DNA of 19,480 nucleotides, from contig DAOUQK010000023.1 of assembly GCA_030625695.1 (NCBI GenBank), forward strand, positions 1 to 19,480. Direction: 5' to 3'. The notes below the pieces were generated by a model. That model had not been told where the DNA came from. It was given only the letters and a program-made list of their open reading frames with translations, and did not search any database. A program made the translations under genes and the position numbers. Each line of letters opens with the position of its first letter. Position 1 is the stretch's first letter. Source of the stretch: Paracoccaceae bacterium. GTDB lineage: Bacteria; Pseudomonadota; Alphaproteobacteria; Rhodobacterales; Rhodobacteraceae. Of this stretch, positions 8,618 to 14,678 are shown piece after piece.

Positions 8618-8908
8618 TCAGACGGGCATCCTCAGGATTTCCTGATAGGCTTCTACCACCTTGTTGCGCACGGTAATGGCCGTTTCGACCGCCAATTCCG
8701 TCTGCGCCAGGGCCAGCACCAAGGCGTGCGGATCAACATCGCCGGTCATTGCCGCCAGGGCGGCCTCTTCGCCCGCACGCAGGGTCGCGGCAAAGTCTTC
8801 GGCGACGGATTTGATATCCGCCTCGGGCATTTCGGTGCGCGGCTCTGGCCGGGTGGCCGGGCGCGCCGCGGTGTACCCTTGCGGGGCTGTTAAACTGCGA
8901 ATATCCAT
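8618..8908 (-). CDS. fliE: Flagellar hook-basal body protein FliE
   Basis: Adapter between the MS-ring/export gate and the rod. At 96 aa it has family length. The conserved C-terminal part contains GDVDPHALVLALAQTELAVE and ITVRNKVVEAYQEILRMPV (about 56-96), which is typical of FliE. A strong AAGGAG ribosome-binding site lies in the 12-nt gap after flgC. It forms the usual flgB-flgC-fliE block. Confidence 0.96.
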   Translation of the reverse strand: MDIRSLTAPQGYTAARPATRPEPRTEMPEADIKSVAEDFAATLRAGEEAALAAMTGDVDPHALVLALAQTELAVETAITVRNKVVEAYQEILRMPV

Positions 8909-8920
8909 TTTAGATCTCCT

Positions 8921-9313
8921 TTACTTTCTAAGTAAGTCCATCAGGGCGGACGACATTTTCCGCGCCTGGTCGAACATTTTGAGGTTTGCCTCATAACTGC
9001 GCTGCGCCTCGCGGGCATCAGCGATTTCGATCATCAGATTGACGTTTGATCCTTCGTAATTGCCGGTTTCATTGGCCAGTGGATGCGACGGATCATAGAT
9101 TTCGGTCAGGTCACTTTGGTCCAGTTGAACCCGGCCTACAGATACTTTTTCGGCGGTGCCGGACACATCGCGAACCGATTCGAACGAAACCGATTTTCGC
9201 CGGTATCCGGGCGTGTCCGCATTCGAGATATTCTCGGACACATGCCGCAACCGGGTTGCTTGCGCCGCAAGGGCACTGGAAGAAACGGCCAAAGATTTTG
9301 CAAATTCACTCAT
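8921..9313 (-). CDS. flgC: Flagellar proximal rod protein FlgC
   Basis: Proximal rod subunit of 130 aa. The N-terminal rod motif ENISNADTPGYRRKSVSFE spans about 27-45, and the C-terminal rod motif is NYEGSNVNLMIEIADAREAQ followed by RSYEANLKMFDQA (about 86-118). The N- and C-terminal heptad segments pack as a coiled coil in the assembled rod. An AAGGGG ribosome-binding site lies upstream in the 15-nt gap after flgB. Confidence 0.97.
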   Translation of the reverse strand: MSEFAKSLAVSSSALAAQATRLRHVSENISNADTPGYRRKSVSFESVRDVSGTAEKVSVGRVQLDQSDLTEIYDPSHPLANETGNYEGSNVNLMIEIADAREAQRSYEANLKMFDQARKMSSALMDLLRK

Positions 9314-9328
9314 GAGTATCCCCTTCTG

Positions 9329-9718
9329 TTACAGGCGGCCAAGGCTGGTGCGCAGAACACTCAACGAAGATTTGTAGATCGCCAACGCCTGATCATGCTG
9401 GCGTTTGACATCCACGGCTTTGAGAGTTTCGGTTTCTATCGACACCGAATTTCCATTCGGGTCAGACGGGCCAATCGGCGTGAGGGTTTCCCACCGAAGC
9501 CCTCTGCCGGTAATACCGTTCAGGTGGCTGGAGCGGCTGGCGTGCATGCCGGAGCTTGTGGATTCAGTCGTCAACAACTGATTGAACGGCGCGATGTCCC
9601 GGGCTTTGAACCCGGGTGTATCGGCGTTTGCGACGTTTTGCGCAACGATGGCCTGGCGTTGGCCGGCGTGAACGGCCAAGGCGTGCGCCGTCTTAAAGAC
9701 ATTCAGGTCTGTGAACAT
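9329..9718 (-). CDS. flgB: Flagellar proximal rod protein FlgB
   Basis: Proximal rod subunit and first gene of the nine-gene - strand operon. I start it at 9718 (MFTDLNVFKTAHALAVHAG), giving 129 aa, because a GGGAGAAG ribosome-binding site precedes this ATG and the product then matches FlgB length. The 24 codons further upstream in the same frame lie in the promoter gap and look non-coding. The rod signature NVANADTPGFKARD lies at about 28-41, and the C-terminal region is KRQHDQALAIYKSSLSVLR. It is divergent from fliI across an 89-bp gap. Confidence 0.95.
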   Translation of the reverse strand: MFTDLNVFKTAHALAVHAGQRQAIVAQNVANADTPGFKARDIAPFNQLLTTESTSSGMHASRSSHLNGITGRGLRWETLTPIGPSDPNGNSVSIETETLKAVDVKRQHDQALAIYKSSLSVLRTSLGRL

Positions 9719-9741
9719 CGGGGCTTCTCCCTCGATTGATA

Positions 9742-9756
9742 TCAACCAAGGCTTAA
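9742..9756. promoter_or_regulatory. CtrA-like box between flgB and fliI
   Basis: TCAA-N7-TTAA reads on the + strand, one mismatch from the alphaproteobacterial CtrA consensus TTAA-N7-TTAA, and the second half continues as TTAAC. It is 24 bp from the flgB start and 52 bp from the fliI start, so it could serve either divergent promoter. A short inverted pair, AACTGT at 9755-9760 and ACAGTT at 9774-9779, overlaps its edge. I see no convincing sigma-54 or sigma-28 promoter here. The match is by eye, not by a scored matrix. Confidence 0.4.
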
Positions 9757-9807
9757 CTGTGATTCGTTTAAAAACAGTTTCAAATATCAATAAGGATTCG
9801 CTGCACC

Positions 9808-11157
9808 ATGCAACACGACCTGAGCGTCTTAAAAAGTGAACTGGAAATGAAGAGGCTGATCCGCCCGGTGGGGCGGGTGGTCGGAGTCAGTAGCGGGGTC
9901 ATTCAGGTGTCCGGGCTGGCCGAGACAGTACGCATAGGTGATCAGGTGACGCTGCGCCGTAACCCGGGGAGCCCGTTGCAGGGTGAAATCCTTCAGGTGA
10001 TCAAGGGGGTTGTGAACATGTTGCCTGATACTGGCCCCGACGGGGTCGCCATCGGCGATCCGGTCATCCTGCACGGCACGCCAAAGTTCGCGCCGTGTGA
10101 CACGTGGATTGGTCGGGTCATTGATCCTTACGGCGCGCCTTTGGATGGCCGACCTCTGGCGCGCGGCGGTGCGGCGCATGACCTGATGTCATCGCCCCCA
10201 CCAGCTGCCGAACGCCGTGCGCTGGGCGCACGTGTGACAACCGGATTGGCCTTGTTAAACACGATATTGCCGATTGCCGAAGGCCAAAGGATTGGTCTGT
10301 TCGCCGGGTCGGGGGTTGGTAAATCCCGGCTGCTGGCGCAGCTGGCAATGCATATGCAGGCCGAGGTTGTGGTGGTTGGTCTGATTGGTGAACGGGGCCG
10401 CGAAGTGAACGAATTTGTCACCCGCGTTCTGGGCCCTGAAGGCATGAAACGGGCCATCGTTATTGCCGCCACGTCGGACCAATCGGCCCTGACCCGGCGG
10501 CGCTGTGCCTGGGCGGCGATGTCGGTTGCTGAACACTTTCGCGATCAGGGTAAAAAGGTGCTTTTCCTGGCAGATTCGATTACCCGGTTTGCCGAGGCGC
10601 ATCGCGAAATTGCTGTGGCAGCCGGTGAATCCCCAGCCTTGCGCGGCTTCCCCCCCTCGGTGACGCCGATGATCACGGCACTGTGCGAACGGGCCGGGCC
10701 GGGCGCGCGGGAACAGGGAAGTATTACCGCAATTTTTAGCGTTCTGGTGGCCGGATCGGACATGGATGAACCGATTGCCGACATTTTGCGCGGGGTTCTG
10801 GACGGGCACATAGTGCTAAGTCGCGACATTGCCGAACGCGGGCGGTTCCCGGCGATTGATGTGGGGCGTTCGGTTTCACGGTGCCTGCCGAATGCGGCGA
10901 GCGACGTGGAAAACGCCATGATCGGTGACACGCGTAAATTTTTGGGCGCTTACGAACAGTCCGAAGTAATGATCAAGGCCGGGCTTTATGTCGAAGGGTC
11001 CGACCTTGTGCTGGATCAGGCGGTTCGTATCTGGCCGGAATTGGATAAATTCTTTGCCCGCGATGAAACGGATGGGATTCGCGGCAGCTTTGACCGTCTG
11101 GGGTTGATCCTTAGGCGTGCCAATATCCCCGGCAAGGATGGGCAGCGCCAAGGGTGA
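9808..11157 (+). CDS. fliI: Flagellum-specific ATPase FliI
   Basis: Cytoplasmic ATPase that energises and feeds the flagellar export gate. It is 449 aa. Walker A is AGSGVGKS at 166-173, the GERGREV motif is at 194-200, and the Walker B region VLFLADSITRF follows at 251-261 with D256. The N-terminal beta-barrel domain (about 20-90) is of the F1/FliI type. An AAGGA ribosome-binding site lies at 9792-9796. The gene stands alone on its strand: no fliJ follows, and its stop is only 3 nt from the convergent end of the DUF1217-like gene. Confidence 0.98.
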   Translation: MQHDLSVLKSELEMKRLIRPVGRVVGVSSGVIQVSGLAETVRIGDQVTLRRNPGSPLQGEILQVIKGVVNMLPDTGPDGVAIGDPVILHGTPKFAPCDTWIGRVIDPYGAPLDGRPLARGGAAHDLMSSPPPAAERRALGARVTTGLALLNTILPIAEGQRIGLFAGSGVGKSRLLAQLAMHMQAEVVVVGLIGERGREVNEFVTRVLGPEGMKRAIVIAATSDQSALTRRRCAWAAMSVAEHFRDQGKKVLFLADSITRFAEAHREIAVAAGESPALRGFPPSVTPMITALCERAGPGAREQGSITAIFSVLVAGSDMDEPIADILRGVLDGHIVLSRDIAERGRFPAIDVGRSVSRCLPNAASDVENAMIGDTRKFLGAYEQSEVMIKAGLYVEGSDLVLDQAVRIWPELDKFFARDETDGIRGSFDRLGLILRRANIPGKDGQRQG

Positions 11158-11160
11158 CGT

Positions 11161-11952
11161 TTAAGATTGCAACAATGTCAATGCGATTGACCCGGAAGAC
11201 AGGTTTGCATTGAATGAGTCTATTTGCGCTCTAGCCAGATATCGAGTGGTCGCTTTTTCAACTTTTTCAGGGTCAGAAAATTGCGAGATCGAGTTATCGC
11301 CAAAAATTTCTCTGGCACGACTTTTGAACGTTTCCAACTGCTTATCTACATCAATCAATGCAAAGCTGGATGGCAGATTCAATGCAGATTCGAACATCGT
11401 CCGCAATGGGGCCAAGGCCATGAGCGAGTACCACTTTGCATCTTCGCTCATATCTTCGTTGGCCAGCCTTGCCAGATCATGTTGCGCAAAAAGGGCAATG
11501 CGCATGGATTCGTCTTGTTCCCCGACTGCCACTTCAAAGGATTGCTCCCGAAAACTGTCGACAATGTCAGTCATCATACTTTCGCTGATCGTTCGCGGAA
11601 TTTGGCCCGGGCCGAACCCGAACGCGTCACTAAATTGCCTGTACCGCTCGTCTGCTAGCCGGTTTGCAAGTGCTGCATCGTCATTTGTGCCATCCTCCAG
11701 AATTTTCTGAATGAAGGCCTGGCTGTTCAAATCATCTGACAGGCCAAACGCCCCCAGAGCCACCGAGAGCAATCGGCGGTCCGCCACCAAATCCTCGGCC
11801 GTTAGAACAGTACCTATATTTTCGGTAAAATATTCTGTATCGCGCTGCAATTGCGGGTCTCTGTTGAACACCTCAAACTGCGAATCATAGGTGGCTTGCA
11901 GGAAATTCCAACCAACCAGCCCCGGGCCCACGATAATCGGCTGAAAAATCAT
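11161..11952 (-). CDS. DUF1217-like flagellar-cluster protein
   Basis: A 263-aa protein starting at 11952 (MIFQPIIVGPGLVGWNFLQ). This start overlaps the flbT stop as ATGA; the longer frame to 12015 runs back into flbT. There is no signal peptide or membrane helix. It appears mainly helical, with an FNRDPQLQRDTEYFTENIG stretch near residue 28 and a C-terminal region with AREIFGDNSISQFSDPEKVE. I recognise it as resembling the DUF1217 family, which occurs in alphaproteobacterial flagellar clusters and has no settled role. Its coupling to flbT suggests a part in flagellin expression or filament/hook assembly, but that is inference. That the gene is real is well supported; the family name is a judgement from memory of the sequence pattern. 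Confidence 0.85.
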   Translation of the reverse strand: MIFQPIIVGPGLVGWNFLQATYDSQFEVFNRDPQLQRDTEYFTENIGTVLTAEDLVADRRLLSVALGAFGLSDDLNSQAFIQKILEDGTNDDAALANRLADERYRQFSDAFGFGPGQIPRTISESMMTDIVDSFREQSFEVAVGEQDESMRIALFAQHDLARLANEDMSEDAKWYSLMALAPLRTMFESALNLPSSFALIDVDKQLETFKSRAREIFGDNSISQFSDPEKVEKATTRYLARAQIDSFNANLSSGSIALTLLQS

Positions 11953-12353
11953 GACACCGTCGTCGCCATCAGGCGTTCTTCCCGCGGCAGAAGCGAACGT
12001 AGCGCCTTTAAGCACCGGTAATGGTGTCCGCTGATCACCGCATCCGTGGCCTCGGCCAGGGCGGCACGGCTGTCAGGGTCGACAAATACCTGGCTTAGCT
12101 CCTCAAGATGACGCAGCAACGGCATATTTGCGTTCTCAGGATCGGCATCCCCTGACAGGATCAACTGGGTCGCATAACAAAGCCGACGAACCGGGGTGTT
12201 TGCCTCTTCTGGATGGATTGCATCCTTAAGCCGTAAGATATGCGCGTTTGGCGTCATGATCGACAGGCGCGAGCGGCGGTCACCGTTTTCGATCACAGCG
12301 CCGTTGACCAGCACGCGCTCTTTCGGGGCGAGTTTCAGAACAAGGCCACCCAT
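11949..12353 (-). CDS. flbT: Flagellin mRNA regulator FlbT
   Basis: Post-transcriptional regulator of flagellin. In Caulobacter crescentus FlbT binds the flagellin mRNA leader and limits translation until the hook is complete. The 134-aa product begins GGLVLKLAPKERVLVNGAVI and continues with RRSRLSIMTPNAHIL, both typical of FlbT. It is 1 nt downstream of flaF and overlaps the DUF1217-like gene by 4 nt. A hairpin in the flagellin leader at 13664-13678 is a candidate target. Confidence 0.94.
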   Translation of the reverse strand: MGGLVLKLAPKERVLVNGAVIENGDRRSRLSIMTPNAHILRLKDAIHPEEANTPVRRLCYATQLILSGDADPENANMPLLRHLEELSQVFVDPDSRAALAEATDAVISGHHYRCLKALRSLLPREERLMATTVS

Positions 12354-12354
12354 A

Positions 12355-12726
12355 TCACGCCGCCCCGCTGCGAAGACCCTGCAGAATGGCAGAGTTGATT
12401 TCCAATAAAGGGGCTACAGTGGCCTGACGGGCCAGAACCTTGGTTGTGTGCTGGCTGGCGAACTCGGCAAGATAAAAGATCTGCGCCTTCAATTCGCGCG
12501 GCAGCTGATTGTCGGCGTCAGCCACGTCAATCGCGAAGATATTCCACAGCGTTTTGTTGTCATGCAGGGCCTTAACCAGATCAGGGAATCCTTCGAGGCC
12601 TTTCATGGCTTCGGATTTCAAACGATGGGTAATACGCGCCACGGCGTCGTATTCCACGTTACGGGATGTGCGGGTTGGCGCCGAGGCAGCCGAATAGGCG
12701 CGCATGGCCTGAGATTGGGCGTTCAC
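12355..12726 (-). CDS. flaF: Flagellin regulator FlaF
   Basis: Small cytoplasmic protein that in Caulobacter is needed for flagellin synthesis or secretion and acts opposite to FlbT. The product is 123 aa, with VEYDAVARITHRLKSEA (about 24-40) and LWNIFAIDVADADNQLP (about 60-76), both FlaF-like. It starts with GTG at 12726, with a GAGGA element about 10 nt upstream. It follows flagellin by 74 nt, a gap that contains a strong stem-loop, and precedes flbT by 1 nt. Confidence 0.93.
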   Translation of the reverse strand: MNAQSQAMRAYSAASAPTRTSRNVEYDAVARITHRLKSEAMKGLEGFPDLVKALHDNKTLWNIFAIDVADADNQLPRELKAQIFYLAEFASQHTTKVLARQATVAPLLEINSAILQGLRSGAA

Positions 12727-12767
12727 GTCAAATCCTCATCTTTTGTGCAGGTAGGTGAGTTGGGGCA

Positions 12768-12792
12768 GGCCGGGGCGATTAACGCCCCGGCC
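12768..12792 (-). terminator. Stem-loop after flagellin, before flaF
   Basis: A perfect 10-bp GC-rich stem (GGCCGGGGCG / CGCCCCGGCC) with a 5-nt ATTAA loop begins 8 nt after the flagellin stop. On the - strand no U-tract follows, so it is not a classical intrinsic terminator. A 3' stabilising end or partial terminator that lets flagellin mRNA outnumber flaF-flbT mRNA fits the context; this role is inferred. Confidence 0.6.
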
Positions 12793-12800
12793 GATTTAAT

Positions 12801-13643
12801 TTAACGGAACAATGACAAGAGTGTCTGAGGTGCCTGGTTGGCAATCGACAGTGACTGAACCGCCAATTGTTGTTGCACTTGCAATGCCTGCAATCGCGCC
12901 GATGCCGCCTCCATATCCGCGTCTACAAGGGAACCGATACCAGATTTCATCGCATCCGAGAGTTTGCTGATGAAGCTGCCCTGATCTTGGATCCGCGCGG
13001 CATCAGCACCAAGGCTTGCTGCACCGTCAATGGCAAATACCAAAAACGCTTCAATTTCCCCCAATGCGGTCAGGCCATCCGCTGCACTGGCGATTGGGGT
13101 CAAGCCGGTCAAATCAATGTCGGTTGTGAAATCAACCGTGGCAACATCAATTGTCGCGACTGCTGGGACACCTCCGCCAACGCGGTCGAGCGAGGAAACG
13201 ATCGTCAGCTGGGTTGAGCCATTGCCATCCACATCATCCAATAACAGGTTCGCCCCATTGAACTGCGAAGCAGCGATGATAGAATCAATCTGCGCAACAC
13301 GTGATTGAATGTCTTGCTCAATTTTGGCAAAATCGACGTTTTCACTGTTGGCAGATACCGCAAGTTCCTTCATTTCAATCAGAACGTTGGTAATCTGTTC
13401 GGCGCCGGCTGACGCCACTGCCACAGTTGCTTCACCCAAAGACAGTGCCTTTGAAACGGCTGCGAAGCCAGAAACATCGGATTCCATCACTTTGGAAATC
13501 GCCCAAATGGCCGACCCGTCTTTGGCCGTAGCGATGTCTTTACCTGTCGAAATGGAGTTCTGGGTTTCCCCCAGGTTCATGTTGATCGCTTTCAGTGTTT
13601 GCAGCGCAACCATTGCACTGTTGTTTGTCAGAATGCTGGACAT
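12801..13643 (-). CDS. fliC: Flagellin, filament subunit
   Basis: Filament protein exported by the flagellar system. The product is 280 aa, short for a flagellin, with conserved N-terminal D0/D1 (SSILTNNSAMVALQTLKAIN, then STGKDIATAKDGSAIWAIS) and a C-terminal end in LAVQSLSIANQAPQTLLSLFR-like sequence. The central variable part (about 140-200) is small. The segment at residues 88-98 (LIEMKELAVSA) corresponds to the TLR5-contact region of Salmonella flagellin but has E90 and K92 instead of arginines. An AAAGGA ribosome-binding site lies at 13651-13656, with a hairpin just upstream of it. First gene of the flagellin-flaF-flbT-DUF1217 group. Whether the cell has other flagellin copies cannot be seen here. 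Confidence 0.97.
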   Translation of the reverse strand: MSSILTNNSAMVALQTLKAINMNLGETQNSISTGKDIATAKDGSAIWAISKVMESDVSGFAAVSKALSLGEATVAVASAGAEQITNVLIEMKELAVSANSENVDFAKIEQDIQSRVAQIDSIIAASQFNGANLLLDDVDGNGSTQLTIVSSLDRVGGGVPAVATIDVATVDFTTDIDLTGLTPIASAADGLTALGEIEAFLVFAIDGAASLGADAARIQDQGSFISKLSDAMKSGIGSLVDADMEAASARLQALQVQQQLAVQSLSIANQAPQTLLSLFR

Positions 13644-13663
13644 AGCATTTTCCTTTAGTCAAA

Positions 13664-13678
13664 GGGTGATTTTCACCC
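13664..13678 (-). promoter_or_regulatory. Hairpin in flagellin mRNA leader
   Basis: GGGTGA-AAA-TCACCC on the - strand forms a 6-bp stem with a 3-nt loop. It ends 7 nt before the flagellin ribosome-binding site and 20 nt before the ATG. In Caulobacter FlbT acts through the flagellin 5' leader, and flbT is two genes downstream here, so this hairpin is a plausible binding or translation-control element. The structure is seen in the sequence; its function is inferred. Confidence 0.45.
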
Positions 13679-13794
13679 GGTTACATCCCGCCCCCTCAGG
13701 ACGGACTAAATGTCTTCTGACAGGTGCGATCGCCGGTGATCAGGCATCGCGCCACCCTTTTTATCGGGTGCAGGGATACATTGGATGCTTTGTG

Positions 13795-13809
13795 CTAATG
13801 GAGTGCTAA
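13795..13809 (-). promoter_or_regulatory. Tandem TTAGCAC repeat, CtrA-like spacing
   Basis: On the - strand TTAGCAC occurs twice, 11 bp apart (one helical turn), giving TTAG-N7-TTAG; the second copy extends to 13792. This equals the spacing of a CtrA box with one mismatch per half. It lies about 150 bp upstream of the flagellin start. A sequence like the sigma-28 -10 element (CCCGATAA, 13768-13761) lies downstream, but its -35 partner is not at the right distance. The region 13679-13840 must hold the flagellin promoter if flagellin is transcribed on its own. Confidence 0.35.
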
Positions 13810-13840
13810 GACCAGTAATTCGTTAGGTTGCATTTGCCTT

Positions 13841-13897
13841 AAAGCCGCTCACGCCCAAACAGTTCTCTTGATCCATTTGGGTGCGAAACGCGGCTTT
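13841..13897 (-). terminator. Terminator-like hairpin after the FlgN-like gene
   Basis: A long imperfect hairpin starts 5 nt after the FlgN-like stop. The outer stem is AAAGCCGC/GCGGCTTT (8 bp), with a 3-nt bulge. A short inner stem with one G-U pair and one A-C mismatch follows, then CCCAAA/TTTGGG around a 16-nt loop. On the - strand it ends in CTTT, a weak T-run. It probably ends the flgJ-flgN transcript and insulates flagellin. Confidence 0.5.
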
Positions 13898-13902
13898 CCT
13901 GG

Positions 13903-14262
13903 TTATGCGCGTTTTTCCACGCTTGGCTGAGTCTGGGTTTCAAACCGCGTTTTCCGCCCAGTTTGATCGTATGTTTCCAAACCCTGGCGGACACGGCGCA
14001 AATCGGCCATCCGGCTGGCGACGGCCCGGATGCCCTCCATCGCGCTGTTCAAAAGCTCTTGATTACGGGTGACTTTATCATGCACCTCCTTCAGCTGTTC
14101 ACGTTCCAGCGACTCGGTTGCATTGATGTTGTCGATCAATTCCTGCTTTTGGGCCAGCATCCGCCCGAGCATTTCCAGATCGCCGTCAATTAGCGCCAAC
14201 CGCTCTTGATCCAGAAGGGTATCAAGATCATTGATAAGGGTCTGTGCAGTACTATGTGTCAT
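13903..14262 (-). CDS. flgN: FlgN-like flagellar chaperone
   Basis: A 119-aa helical, charged protein likely to be the cytoplasmic export chaperone FlgN, which binds the hook-filament junction proteins FlgK and FlgL. The start at 14262 (MTHSTAQTLINDLDTLLDQE) is chosen over the longer frame to 14319 because the extra 19 residues are coded within flgJ and look unlike FlgN. Heptad-like leucines run through about 8-85. The end LRRVRQGLETYDQTGRKT resembles the FlgN C-terminus. It overlaps flgJ by 11 nt. FlgN proteins are weakly conserved, so the family call is moderate; that this is a gene in a two-gene operon is firm. Confidence 0.8.
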   Translation of the reverse strand: MTHSTAQTLINDLDTLLDQERLALIDGDLEMLGRMLAQKQELIDNINATESLEREQLKEVHDKVTRNQELLNSAMEGIRAVASRMADLRRVRQGLETYDQTGRKTRFETQTQPSVEKRA

Positions 14263-14566
14263 TTTCTGTCTCCAAAAGTGCGTGGTAAAGTGATTCTGCC
14301 AACCCAATCCCGCCCGCACGGGTCATTTGTTCGGCCTGTGCCCGAATCAGAAGCGAATTGAACTGATCCTCGCCGGCCCCTCCGCCAAATGTATCGCGCG
14401 CTTTGCCAAGGCCGGTTGATTTCAGCATCTCCGCCAGAAATGCCGTCTCAAGATCGGTGGCGGCCTTGCGTAAGGCTGCATGCCTTTTGGCGTCCGGATC
14501 TTCAGATTCCCTTATGCGAAGGTGTTGAGTAACCGGATTTGGGCCTGGGACAGCGATTGGTTTCAT
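14252..14566 (-). CDS. flgJ: Rod-binding protein FlgJ, N-terminal domain only
   Basis: Rod cap/scaffold protein of 104 aa. It contains the rod-binding domain seen at the N-terminus of enterobacterial FlgJ: AATDLETAFLAEMLKSTGL (about 35-53), then GGGAGEDQFNSLLIRAQAEQ and AGGIGLAESLYHALL. The C-terminal muramidase domain is absent, as usual in alphaproteobacteria. The separate transglycosylase encoded at the left edge (35-787) probably supplies the wall-cutting activity. It is divergent from fliK, with a palindromic site centred between the two starts. Confidence 0.93.
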   Translation of the reverse strand: MKPIAVPGPNPVTQHLRIRESEDPDAKRHAALRKAATDLETAFLAEMLKSTGLGKARDTFGGGAGEDQFNSLLIRAQAEQMTRAGGIGLAESLYHALLETENDT

Positions 14567-14611
14567 TAAAAGCCTCGAATTGCAGCGATTTTTATCAACA
14601 TGGACTCAAAG

Positions 14612-14632
14612 CAGTTAAAATAATTGTAACTG
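14612..14632. promoter_or_regulatory. Near-perfect 21-bp palindrome between flgJ and fliK
   Basis: The arms CAGTTAAAAT and ATTGTAACTG match at 9 of 10 positions around a central A at 14622. The site is AT-rich and lies midway between the flgJ start (14566) and the chosen fliK start (14679). Within it TTAA-N7-GTAAC (14615-14630) is one mismatch from a CtrA box in the first nine specified bases. It is a strong candidate operator for the divergent promoters; the protein that binds is not known. Confidence 0.5.
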
Positions 14633-14678
14633 ATTGCGGGTCAGAGTGTTTTGCAACGAGGTAGAACACCGAGAGAAC

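Noticed and set aside
9719..9807. Sigma-54 promoter for flgB or fliI
   Set aside because: No TGGCAC-N5-TTGC-like pair on either strand of the gap.
13761..13792. Sigma-28 type flagellin promoter
   Set aside because: The -10-like CCCGATAA is good, but the nearest -35-like CAAAG is about 5 nt too far away, so I do not call a promoter.
13309..13809. 166-aa open frame on the + strand opposite flagellin
   Set aside because: Most of it is the antisense of the well-supported flagellin gene, and the rest crosses the leader and promoter gap; no ribosome-binding site or recognisable protein features.
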